From assembly GCA_036675505.1 (NCBI GenBank), contig JAKFEW010000114.1, forward strand, positions 1 through 53,117: DNA of 53,117 nucleotides, in the 5' to 3' direction. A program made the position numbers and the translations under genes. Of this stretch, positions 35,711 through 42,794 are shown one piece after another. This DNA comes from JAKFEW01 sp036675505 (lineage in GTDB: Bacteria > Cyanobacteriota > Sericytochromatia > S15B-MN24 > JAQBPE01). Each line of letters starts with the position of its first letter. Within the stretch, counting starts at the first letter, position 1. The notes beneath the pieces were generated by a model. That model worked only from the letters and a program-made list of their open reading frames with translations. It was not told where the DNA came from and did no database searches.

Positions 35711-35890
35711 TCAGGCCCGTTTGCGCCGCTTGAAATCGGCGGCGATCGCGATCTCGCTCTCGCCGGCGGCCCGCCGGGCGGTGAACTCGACCAGCTCGGT
35801 GGAGCTCATCTTCTTGAACTGGACGCCGCTCTTCGAGCCCTTCAGATGTTGGTGCTTGTTCTTGGCTTCGTCCTTGTCTTTCTTCGACAT
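35711..35890 (-). CDS. Small Lys-rich protein
   Basis: A 59-residue basic protein starts after a strong GAGGAGGGG ribosome site. Its start (KKDKDEAKNKHQHLKG) is highly charged, the middle is helical (SSTELVEFTARRAAGESEIAIAADF), and it ends in KRRKRA. Nucleic-acid binding is possible from charge alone. No family is recognised. It converges on the pseudopilin-like gene. Confidence 0.65.
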   Translation of the reverse strand: MSKKDKDEAKNKHQHLKGSKSGVQFKKMSSTELVEFTARRAAGESEIAIAADFKRRKRA

Positions 35891-36008
35891 GATCACCCCT
35901 CCTCTATATCGGATACAGGAATGATCTAAGCGTCTCGGCCCGCCACAGGGCATCGCCCGAACGACGAAGCCGCCCGTGCAAGATCCCCAATCCTCTCCGT
36001 GAGGAGGC

Positions 36009-36470
36009 TCATCGCCCCGCGAAGTGGACCTTCTCGACCTCGATCGGCTTGTCGGTGGCCTCGCCGTAGCCCTCGATGACCACGTCACGGGCGGGCAAAT
36101 CCTGGCGGACCACGACCGACCAGGGACCGCCGGGGCCGCCCAGCCAGAGCTTGACCTCGCCCGGCCACTGTTCGCGCATCGCGGCCGTCTCGATCTCGAG
36201 CGGCGGGTGCCCCTGTGCGAGCTGCAGCATGGCCGCCTCGTTCGAGCCCTCGGGCCCCGGCGGCAAGGCCTTGAACGCCCCGCCGAAGCCACCGAGGATG
36301 CACTCGGCGAAGCGCGGGTAGTTGTCGAAGATGCGGTCCTCGCAGCCGGTGAAGCCGACCGCCTTGCGCGAGAGCCCCATGGCCTTGCGCACCGCGCCGT
36401 TCTTGGGGTCCTCCTGGTGACACCCGGCGAGCACCGCCGCCATGACCAAGACCGCACCGATTCGCTTCAT
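36009..36470 (-). CDS. Lipoprotein of unknown function
   Basis: From the ATG at 36470 (after GAGG) the product has 153 residues. A lipoprotein signal ends at VLAGC. The mature part (GFTGCEDRIFDNYPRFAECILGGFGGAF) has two Cys that could pair. The C-terminal part reads WSVVVRQDLPARDVVIEGYGEA. A GTG 12 bases upstream is an alternative start. No family is recognised; an envelope location is inferred from the lipobox. Confidence 0.78.
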   Translation of the reverse strand: MKRIGAVLVMAAVLAGCHQEDPKNGAVRKAMGLSRKAVGFTGCEDRIFDNYPRFAECILGGFGGAFKALPPGPEGSNEAAMLQLAQGHPPLEIETAAMREQWPGEVKLWLGGPGGPWSVVVRQDLPARDVVIEGYGEATDKPIEVEKVHFAGR

Positions 36471-36821
36471 GGTCGTCCTCACTTATTCTCTTTCGCGAAG
36501 GTCATGGAATTCCCTTACCCAGTGGCCGTCACCCGTGATGGCCACTGCGGGACCGCGCGAGGAAAAATGGCGCAACGCGGTGCCACACGTCCTTTCCGCG
36601 TGTCGCTGATCGCCCGCCGGGGGAGATGATTCGGGAACGATCGAACGAGCGATCGCCGGAAAGTGTTACCATGAGGGTCTGCCTGGATCGACCGTGCGCC
36701 CGTTCCCTTAAAACGGAGGCCGTCCGACACAGCCCGCAGCGCCCTCCAGGCTACATCGGCCGCCGCTCCGCAGGAGCACGAATCCGGTGTCACCGCTCCC
36801 AATAGAGAAACGAGAACCAAC
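36471..36821. other. Divergent intergenic region with a strong palindrome
   Basis: This gap between the lipoprotein and the DUF6939-like gene holds no supported gene. The most striking element is a dyad at 36521-36546: AGTGGCC and GGCCACT outer arms with TCAC/GTGA inner arms and one G-T pair. A second dyad, CGATCG-N6-CGATCG, lies near 36640. A possible extended -10 (TGT-TACCAT) lies near 36665 on the plus strand. Confidence 0.5.
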
Positions 36822-37400
36822 TTGGCCGTATATTTCCTGCCCAAGAGCCGCCTCAAGCCGTTCCTGGCGCGCACCGATTTGCCGGAAAACGTCCTGGCGA
36901 TCGACGTGTCGCTCAAGGCGCCCGAAGGGTGGGAAGTGCTCGCCGCCGGCTTCGACCACGGCGATCTCCCCGTCCCGGGCATGACGGGCACCGTCGCACG
37001 CACCGTGGATGGCATCTGGGAGGCCCTGAAGCGCTTCCAGAGCGAAGGCGAAGACCTGTCGATGTTGGATGCCCCCAAGGCCAAGAAGCGCCGCGCGAAC
37101 GAGAAGACCGGCGCGAGCCTCGGCTACCTGTTCGAAGGCAAGCTCCTGAACGACGAAGTCGAAGCGCGCCGGCGGATCTTCGTGCCGGCCTACAGCTGGA
37201 TGGTCAAGAACGCCCCGGCGGCCAAGCCGAAGTTCGACCACCTCGTCGAGCTCGCCCGCACGAACACCCTGCACCTGTACGACGGCACCGAGAACGGCAG
37301 CATCTTCGATCCGCGACCGCTCTCGTACGCGTCGGTGCTGGCCGAGCTGGTGACGGAAGCGCGCAAGGCGCGTTCCGCCGTGGCGACCCCCCAGATCTGA
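36822..37400 (+). CDS. DUF6939-like protein
   Basis: A TTG at 36822 gives 192 residues. The protein resembles DUF6939 members. An N-terminal VLAIDVSLKAPEGWEVLAAGFDHG leads to DLPVPGMTGTVARTVDGIWEALKRF, and the second half has RRIFVPAYSWMVKNA. In that family the block HG..PVP..PG....SVEGIWQ.LK is conserved; the match is from memory. The ribosome site is weak, so the exact start is uncertain. The family has no known function; some members occur near phage or defence genes, but none are seen here. Confidence 0.65.
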   Translation: MAVYFLPKSRLKPFLARTDLPENVLAIDVSLKAPEGWEVLAAGFDHGDLPVPGMTGTVARTVDGIWEALKRFQSEGEDLSMLDAPKAKKRRANEKTGASLGYLFEGKLLNDEVEARRRIFVPAYSWMVKNAPAAKPKFDHLVELARTNTLHLYDGTENGSIFDPRPLSYASVLAELVTEARKARSAVATPQI

Positions 37401-37440
37401 GTGTCTCCCCGCTCTCGGGCGGGAACAGCTACGCAGTAGC

Positions 37441-37490
37441 AGGGGCGGGGAACCAGAGCGCGAGTCGCTCGCTGGTACCCCGCCCCTTTC
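37441..37490 (+). terminator. Large hairpin terminator
   Basis: A long stem starts with AGGGGCGGGG (37441-37450) and pairs with CCCCGCCCCT (37478-37487). One mismatch and a small bulge lie further in. A TTTC run follows. It lies between the ends of the convergent DUF6939-like gene and the lipoprotein at 37513 and could serve either. Confidence 0.7.
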
Positions 37491-37512
37491 GCTTCGCGCC
37501 AGGCCGCGGGGT

Positions 37513-38982
37513 TCAGCGGCCGAGGGCGAGGGGGGCCGGTCGATAGGTCCCGAGCTTCACGCCGAACACCACCCGATCATGGCGCGACCAGAAGCGCTTG
37601 GGGTGCTCCGTGAGGCACCAGAGCAGGTCGCGCGCGTCGTCGTAGTACAGGTCCTCCGCGCCGTGCGGCCAGCGCCAGCGGTGGCCGGTGCGCGCGCCGT
37701 CCCGGTAGGCCACGAGCCGCGCCGTCGAGCCCTCGTAAGTGGACTGGCCCGTGATCGCGAGCCAGGTCTCGTCGCCGCGGCGGAAGGCGCCCTGGACGCG
37801 GAACGCCGCGCCGCCGTCCTTGTCCTTCGGGAAGGTCATCGAGGTCGCCCGCTCGCCGAGCCGGCCGTCCGCTCGCAGGGGTAGGCCGGTGACCGCCGAG
37901 GCCTCGGCGGTGCCGGGCGCGAGGTACTGGCCGACCCAGAGGGTCATCGACGCGCGGTCGAGCGCGAGGCACGAGTAGGGCGCGGCGCCCTGCACGCGGT
38001 AATGCGCGATCTGCGGCAGGACGTAGCGGTAGTCGAAGGCCACGGGCCGGCCGTCCACCACCCCGCAGGCGCGCTTCGCCGGATCGGCCTCGGCCGCGAT
38101 CAGGCGGTCCAGGTCGAAGACCCGCACGCCGAGCTGGGTGTCCACCACGTAGAGCCAATGGTCGAACACCTCGACGCCGCCCGCATGGATCGGCACCGGC
38201 GCGAACCGCTCGCCCTGGCGGTAGCCGGCCACGGCCGGCGCGCGCATGCGGAAGAGCTCCTTGCGGGCGACGTTTGCCGCATCCTGCACGAGCAGCACGT
38301 GGCGGTAGCGGACGCGGGCCGGGTCGGTGAGGTCGACGAGCGAGACCCGGGCGCCGCGGTACGAGAGCGCCTCTTCCGGCCTGGTGGTATCCTCGGCCAG
38401 GTCCTTCGCGTACCAGGCCACCACCAGCCAGCGCCGGCCGTCGCGCTCGAAGCCGCCGATGCCCTGGGGCATCCATTCTTCGACCTCGCGATCGCCCTCG
38501 TTCCAGACGAAGCCCACCGGCCCGTGGCTCGCCGGCACGTTGAAGCCGCGGGCGCCGGTGACGGGCGTGATGGCCTCGCGGTTGAGGTCGAGCGCGGCGG
38601 GGCCCGCTACGGGGAGGGTCGGGAAGTCCGCGCGCAGGCGATCGGCCCAGGCGGCCTCGTCGGTGGCGGTGATCGTGACCTCGGGCAGGACGGGCGGCGA
38701 ACCGGGCGGCTCGAGCGGCACGGCCTCGTCCGGCGTCGTGGCGGCGATCGGATCCGGGGAGGCGGCGATCGGATCCGGGCTACCCGTCCTCGGCCCCGCG
38801 GATCGGGACACCGTGGGCGGAAGGCCCAGGCCTGCGGTCGGGGCCGAGGACGGGATCGCGGGCCCGATCGCGGGCGTGATCTGAGGCGTGATCGGCGCCC
38901 CGGCCCGCGCGGCGATCCGCTCGGGCGCACACGCCAGCGAGGCGAGCGCGGCGGCGGCGAGCCAGGGGCGAAGGGAAGGCAT
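37513..38982 (-). CDS. Large lipoprotein with propeller-like repeats
   Basis: The 489-residue protein has a lipoprotein signal ending at LASLAC. A low-complexity Pro/Thr/Ala linker follows to about residue 100, including a direct repeat of DPIAAS/DPIAAT. The C-terminal 360 residues contain repeated hydrophobic strands with motifs such as GVEVFDHWLYVVDTQLGVRVFDL and YSCLALDRASMTLWVGQYL, of the kind found in beta-propellers. An AAAGGA precedes the ATG. No family name can be given; an extracytoplasmic sensor or binding role is possible. Confidence 0.78.
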   Translation of the reverse strand: MPSLRPWLAAAALASLACAPERIAARAGAPITPQITPAIGPAIPSSAPTAGLGLPPTVSRSAGPRTGSPDPIAASPDPIAATTPDEAVPLEPPGSPPVLPEVTITATDEAAWADRLRADFPTLPVAGPAALDLNREAITPVTGARGFNVPASHGPVGFVWNEGDREVEEWMPQGIGGFERDGRRWLVVAWYAKDLAEDTTRPEEALSYRGARVSLVDLTDPARVRYRHVLLVQDAANVARKELFRMRAPAVAGYRQGERFAPVPIHAGGVEVFDHWLYVVDTQLGVRVFDLDRLIAAEADPAKRACGVVDGRPVAFDYRYVLPQIAHYRVQGAAPYSCLALDRASMTLWVGQYLAPGTAEASAVTGLPLRADGRLGERATSMTFPKDKDGGAAFRVQGAFRRGDETWLAITGQSTYEGSTARLVAYRDGARTGHRWRWPHGAEDLYYDDARDLLWCLTEHPKRFWSRHDRVVFGVKLGTYRPAPLALGR

Positions 38983-39046
38983 AGGAGGTCCTTTGCTGCG
39001 GGAGACGGGCTTCTCGACGTATACCCCCGCCGCTTCGCGAGAAGTT

Positions 39047-39087
39047 CTTATCCGTTTTTCTACCCAGTCTTAGCCAGTCCTTAAGAA
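39047..39087 (+). promoter_or_regulatory. Four-position 11-bp phased repeat array
   Basis: CTTATCCG (39047), TTCTACCC (39058), CTTAGCCA (39069) and CTTAAGAA (39080) start 11 bp apart. Three of the four share CTTA. The array lies between the divergent lipoprotein (38982) and the membrane protein at 39183. The regular phase puts all copies on one face of the DNA. Confidence 0.55.
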
Positions 39088-39182
39088 TTGATCGCGCAGG
39101 GAGGGCCGATATCTCTCTTGTCCGCCAGCAAGCCCATCCGACGCACCGCGCGTCGCCGAGAACGATACGAAAGGCCTGAACC

Positions 39183-39701
39183 ATGACCGACGTCCGCATC
39201 CAAGGCAACGCCCTTCCGGTCCGGGTCAAGCCCCTCGAGCCCGCGCTCGCGCCCCACGCCAAGCAGCTGCTCGAGGGCCGTCGTGACGGCTACGACACCT
39301 ACGGCGTCTCGACGCCCGACGGCGACAAGCTGATCCTCACCAAGAGCAACAAGCCGCTCACGACCAGCGCCGCCCTCACGGTCGATGGCAAGGCCGCGAA
39401 AGTGACCTTCGTCGAGAACGAGGCCAACACCTTCGGCGAGCTCTTCACGGCGCCGTTCAAGTCGAAAGGCGGCAAGATCGCGATCGGCATCGGCTCGCTG
39501 GCGGCGATGGGCATCGCCACCCCGTTCGGCCTGGCGTTCGGCGTCACGCCGATCGGCTGGGTGGTCGGCCTCGCGCTGTGGGCCGCGGTCGGCGCCGGCG
39601 TGGTCTCGGGCGTGATGGCCGCCGGCAGCGCGGTGAACGCCGCGGTCAAGAAGGGCGCCACGCCTGACGAGAGCGTCACGGACGGGCTCGCCAAGAAGTA
39701 A
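39183..39701 (+). CDS. Membrane protein of unknown function
   Basis: This 172-residue protein has a soluble N-terminal half (GYDTYGVSTPDGDKLILTKS; TVDGKAAKVTFVENEANTF). Two hydrophobic segments rich in Gly and Ala follow (IAIGIGSLAAMGIATPFGLAFG and WVVGLALWAAVGAGVVSGVMAAG), and it ends in GLAKK. The small-residue pattern resembles that of the glycine-zipper protein at 246. It has a phased-repeat promoter and its own terminator. No family is recognised. Confidence 0.72.
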   Translation: MTDVRIQGNALPVRVKPLEPALAPHAKQLLEGRRDGYDTYGVSTPDGDKLILTKSNKPLTTSAALTVDGKAAKVTFVENEANTFGELFTAPFKSKGGKIAIGIGSLAAMGIATPFGLAFGVTPIGWVVGLALWAAVGAGVVSGVMAAGSAVNAAVKKGATPDESVTDGLAKK

Positions 39702-39716
39702 CTTTCCAGGCAAACG

Positions 39717-39742
39717 AGGGCCACCCCGCGGGGTGGCCCTTT
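39717..39742 (+). terminator. Intrinsic terminator
   Basis: AGGGCCACCCC and GGGGTGGCCCT form a perfect 11-bp stem with a GC loop followed by TTT. It ends the transcript of the membrane protein at 39183. Confidence 0.8.
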
Positions 39743-39764
39743 CCGCGTTCAGGGGACCGACCGC

Positions 39765-40568
39765 ATGGCACTCTACGACCACATCGGCGCCACCTACGAC
39801 ACCACCCGCCGCGCCGATCCGTACCTGGCGGCCCGGCTGCGTGCGCACCTCGCGCCCGTCCCCGGCGGCCATTACCTCGACCTCGCCTGCGGGAGCGGCA
39901 ACTATACGGCAGCGCTCGCGGCGACCGGCGTGCGGCTCACCGGCGTCGACCAGTCGGCACGCATGATCGCGGCGGCAACGCCCAAATCGGCCGAGGTGGC
40001 CTGGCACGTGGCCGACGCGAACCGCCTGCCGTTCGCGGACGGCGAGTTCGCGGGCGCGCTCTGCACCCTCGCGATCCACCATTTTCCGGATCCCGCCGCG
40101 GCGTTCCGCGAGGTGGCCCGCGTGGTGCCGCGGGGGCGGTTCGTGCTCCTCACCTCGGACCCCGAACAGATGCGCGGGTACTGGCTGAACGCGTATTTCC
40201 CGGACGCGTTGGCGCGGGCGATCGCCCAGATGCCGCCGCTCCCGACCGTAACGGCCGCGCTCGCGGCCGCGGGCTTCCGCGTCGTGGCCAAGGAGCCCTA
40301 CGCCGTCGCACCGGACCTGCAGGACTTCTTCTTGTACAGCGGCAAGCACCGGCCCGCGATGTACCTCGATCCGGCGGTGCGCGCCGGCATCTCCACGTTC
40401 TCCATGTTGGCCGAGCCGGCGGAGGTCGAAGCCGGCTGCGCGCGGCTGGCCGCTGACCTCGCGACGGGGCGGATCGCCGAGGTCGTCGCGTCCTACCTCC
40501 ATGACGGCGGTGACTACGTGTTCTTGGTGGCGGCGTCCGGCCCGACAAACCATGTCGAAGCCTATTAG
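39765..40568 (+). CDS. Class I SAM-dependent methyltransferase
   Basis: The 267-residue enzyme has the SAM-binding loop YLDLACGSGNYTAAL, the acidic end of strand 2 in LTGVDQSARM, a post-II block WHVADANRLPFADGEF and FREVARVVPRGRFVLLTSD, as in UbiE/Methyltransf_11 proteins. The substrate cannot be derived. The start follows GGGGA. It converges on the toxin-antitoxin pair. Confidence 0.9.
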   Translation: MALYDHIGATYDTTRRADPYLAARLRAHLAPVPGGHYLDLACGSGNYTAALAATGVRLTGVDQSARMIAAATPKSAEVAWHVADANRLPFADGEFAGALCTLAIHHFPDPAAAFREVARVVPRGRFVLLTSDPEQMRGYWLNAYFPDALARAIAQMPPLPTVTAALAAAGFRVVAKEPYAVAPDLQDFFLYSGKHRPAMYLDPAVRAGISTFSMLAEPAEVEAGCARLAADLATGRIAEVVASYLHDGGDYVFLVAASGPTNHVEAY

Positions 40569-40580
40569 CTGAGTAAGCTC

Positions 40581-40919
40581 TTAGAGCAATGATTCCCGAA
40601 TAGCGGCGATTTGAGCCGCAAGCGCGGACGAATGTACGGTAGCTGCCTCCCACGTGATCGGCCAGTCGACCGAGAAGTATGCGTGGACAGCCACGTTGCG
40701 GAACGCGACGACATTCCGCCACGGCACTTCGGGGTGTTGAGCCTTCAATTCCGGGGAGAGGCGATTGGCTGCTTCACCAATTACCGTCAGCTTCTGAAGC
40801 ACAGCCGCCTTGAGCAGCTCGCTCGACAAGAAGGTCGCTTCATCCACACCCGCCAGAAAGTCCCGGATATGACCTTCAGCCTCGAGGATGTCCGCGAGGT
40901 AATGCGCATCACGCGGCAT
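40581..40919 (-). CDS. hepT: HepT-family toxin (HEPN RNase)
   Basis: The 112-residue protein has the HEPN fold with the RX4HXY motif as RNVAVHAY, plus LQKLTVIGEAANRLSPELK, typical of HepT. HepT is an RNase toxin that its partner MntA silences by adding AMP to the Tyr of that motif. The start overlaps the end of mntA by 11 bases. It is the last gene of the pair. Confidence 0.9.
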   Translation of the reverse strand: MPRDAHYLADILEAEGHIRDFLAGVDEATFLSSELLKAAVLQKLTVIGEAANRLSPELKAQHPEVPWRNVVAFRNVAVHAYFSVDWPITWEAATVHSSALAAQIAAIRESLL

Positions 40920-41208
40920 AGACGACTTGCGAGGTCCGCAGCACTTCGTCACGCACACGTGGCCTGAGGCCACGTTTCGACACGACATCGACCGGCCTAC
41001 CGAAAATCTCCGAAAGTTCAGCGGCCATATCCTCGAAGTCCACGAATTGAGGCCGGGCGTCAGGTAAGAAGTCGACCCAAACATCGACGTCACTCTCGGC
41101 GCCGAAGTCCTCGCGCAACACGGACCCAAACAACGCCAGCTCCGCCAATTTCCAGCGTTGGCAGAACTTGCGGATGTGTGAAGCGTCGATCGGGATCCGC
41201 GGTTCCAT
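40909..41208 (-). CDS. mntA: MntA-family antitoxin (minimal nucleotidyltransferase)
   Basis: The 99-residue protein has the nucleotidyltransferase motif GSX10DXD as GSVLREDFGAESDVD, with a third acidic position near VDVVSK. MntA transfers AMP to HepT. It is the first gene of the pair, as usual for MntA/HepT. GAGGAGAACC precedes the ATG. Confidence 0.92.
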   Translation of the reverse strand: MEPRIPIDASHIRKFCQRWKLAELALFGSVLREDFGAESDVDVWVDFLPDARPQFVDFEDMAAELSEIFGRPVDVVSKRGLRPRVRDEVLRTSQVVYAA

Positions 41209-41226
41209 GACGGTTCTCCTCGCTCG

Positions 41227-41254
41227 ATTTTACCGCATGCTGACCTTGCGTCAA
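41227..41254 (-). promoter_or_regulatory. Promoter of mntA-hepT
   Basis: On the minus strand TTGACG (41254-41249), a 16-bp spacer and TAAAAT (41232-41227) form a good promoter. The -10 stands about 19 bases ahead of the mntA ATG. Confidence 0.75.
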
Positions 41255-41304
41255 AACCTGGTTGCGGCGGTCACCGCCACGAGAATCAATTTGGGGCTAA
41301 GGTG

Positions 41305-41454
41305 ATGAAGTTCAAGTCGTACGTCGTAGCCGGTTTTATGTTCAGGTCCTTTCTCGCCGGCGTAGTCGGCATGCTGATTTCCACTATCGACGTGTCGCTG
41401 GTGGAGTTCGGCAACAGCAAGCTCTACCCGTTCCCGCCGGTGCTGGCCGCCTGA
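41305..41454 (+). pseudogene. Truncated paralogue of the membrane protein at 3985
   Basis: An ATG at 41305 (or 41338) opens a frame that reads FRSFLAGVVGMLIS, then SLVEFGNSKLYPFPPV, and stops at 41452-41454. It matches the first 34 residues of the intact 142-residue protein at 3985 at about two thirds of positions. The three later helices are missing, and a strong terminator follows within 30 bases. The copy may still make a 38- or 49-residue peptide, but it is most simply a 3'-truncated gene. Confidence 0.75.
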
Positions 41455-41480
41455 CGCCGCCCCGTTCGCACACTCGCCCG

Positions 41481-41505
41481 CCGCCTCACCAGGCGGATTT
41501 TTTTT
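41481..41505 (+). terminator. Intrinsic terminator
   Basis: CCGCCT and AGGCGG pair around CACC and are followed by A and eight T. It stands 27 bases after the truncated paralogue's stop and isolates the SOS-box promoter downstream. Confidence 0.9.
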
Positions 41506-41531
41506 GGGGGTCGGTTTGGCCCGATTGAGCG

Positions 41532-41561
41532 TTGCGAACATATGTTCGAAAATGATATAAC
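41532..41561 (+). promoter_or_regulatory. Promoter with a consensus Gram-positive-type SOS box
   Basis: TTGCGA (41532-41537), an 18-bp spacer and TATAAC (41556-41561) make a promoter. CGAACATATGTTCG (41535-41548) lies over its -35 and spacer. This is the exact palindrome described as the LexA box of Bacillus. A LexA-type repressor here would block RNA polymerase directly. The identity of the repressor is inferred. Confidence 0.75.
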
Positions 41562-41595
41562 CGAAGCTGGATGGATCGCATCCGAAGGAGGCGCT

Positions 41596-42381
41596 ATGCG
41601 ACGCAAACGCGATTCCCGTAAACCGCATGAATTCGAGTCCGAGCAGCCCGCCACCCTTGCTGTGCCCCCCGCTACCGAGACGATCGACGTGTTCGAGCAG
41701 GGCAGCCTGTACTTCCTGTACCGGCCGGCGGTCGCCGATGAGACGCCGCACGGCGTGATGGACATCCAGCGGTTCTACCTGGTGCTGCGCCCCAACGACG
41801 GCGAGCAACTCCGCTGGATCGTGATCGGGCACAAGAAGCTGCCGGACCCCACGGACACCGGGCAGAAGTTCTGGGGCTTCGTCGACGGCGTCGGCGATCG
41901 CGAGGCGGCGGGCCGGGAGCTCGCGGGCACGCGGCCGGCCGGCGAGGGCGCCTACGCGCTCGTGCGGCATCACGGCCACACCCACCTGGCCTACGCGCTC
42001 GCGCTGCCGGCGCAGCCGGGGGAGGTGCAGCGGGCCCTGAACATCCGGCCCGAGGCCAACTACCTGGTGGTCGTGAAGAACCCGCAGGCGAGCTCGCCGC
42101 CGGGCATCGGGCTCGATGGCGCGCGCAAGGCCGAGCTCCCGGAGGGGGTGCAGGGGCGCTTCGGCGATCGGCGCTTCGTGGCGCTCGATTCGCCGATCTA
42201 CCTGGACTATCCGGGGATCGAGCTCGTGCTGCTGGGCACCGACGAGGACCTCGCGCACGAGGTCGGCTTCCAGGTCGACGCGAGCCACGAATCCTGCAAG
42301 GCCGAGGACGTGCTCGCCGCACTCAGGCTCGCGGTCGAGCAGACGCCGACCGCGCCGCTGCTCGAGGGCCATTGGGCATGA
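41596..42381 (+). CDS. Conserved hypothetical protein, SOS-box promoter
   Basis: From the ATG at 41596 (after AAGGAGG) the protein has 261 residues. The basic N-terminus is followed by a conserved body with VFEQGSLYFLYRP, GVMDIQRFYLVLRP, WGFVDGV and ARPAGEGAYALVRHHGHTHLAYAL-type text (here RPAGEGAYALVRHHGHTHLAY). The closing part includes LDYPGIELVLLG. I recall this text as a widespread family of unknown function. No catalytic motif is evident, though the HHGHTH cluster could bind a metal. It is the clearest candidate for DNA-damage induction in the window. Confidence 0.85.
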   Translation: MRRKRDSRKPHEFESEQPATLAVPPATETIDVFEQGSLYFLYRPAVADETPHGVMDIQRFYLVLRPNDGEQLRWIVIGHKKLPDPTDTGQKFWGFVDGVGDREAAGRELAGTRPAGEGAYALVRHHGHTHLAYALALPAQPGEVQRALNIRPEANYLVVVKNPQASSPPGIGLDGARKAELPEGVQGRFGDRRFVALDSPIYLDYPGIELVLLGTDEDLAHEVGFQVDASHESCKAEDVLAALRLAVEQTPTAPLLEGHWA

Positions 42382-42794
42382 CGCCGTCACCCCTGCCTTC
42401 CGAACCCGCCATGACGCGCCATGGCTTCGTCTCGACCTGGCGGGTCGCGGCTGCGCCAGCGCCCGACCGCACGGAGACGGGTGATGGCGAGCCAGCCCCC
42501 GCGGGGTCCTCCTTCGCGCGCATCTTCGTCGTGGTGCCGCCCGCGGCTTCCGCGACGATCTGAATCCCTTTGAATCGGTCCAGACCCCTACGGCGTCTCA
42601 GCCTTGGGGGTCTCGACCTCGTCCGCGAACGTGATGCCGGCCTTCTGGACCTCCTGGTAGGGCAGCAGCCAGATCCGCTACCTCCACGGTAGCGGTGCGG
42701 CGATCGGGCACCAACAATCGGGCCAGGGGGTAGAAGCAGAGCAGGCCAACCCCGCAGCGGTGCGGGCGGCCTACGCCGAGCGGTGCGAGGGCCC
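42382..42794. other. Region without an intact gene, probable decayed sequence
   Basis: A 63-codon open frame at 42372-42563 contains MTRHGFVSTWRV, which resembles the first residues of SRPBCC proteins, but it has no ribosome site and soon turns low-complexity. A gene tail may lie on the minus strand at 42588-42677. The remainder, up to the ribosome site of the oxidoreductase, shows nothing. Confidence 0.4.
42588..42677 (-). pseudogene. Possible gene tail (29 codons)
   Basis: The minus strand reads RIWLLPYQEVQKAGITFADE and continues to a TAG at 42588-42590. The composition is like a real C-terminus. An in-frame TAG directly upstream (42678-42680) leaves no room for a start. It may be the 3' remnant of a lost gene. 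This rests on composition alone. Confidence 0.3.

Noticed and set aside
36634..36650. GAACGATCGAAC as another SOS box
   Set aside because: The second half is GAAC, not GTTC, so it is a direct rather than inverted arrangement.
42372..42563. 63-codon open frame after the SOS-box gene
   Set aside because: No ribosome site; only the first dozen residues after the second Met look protein-like.
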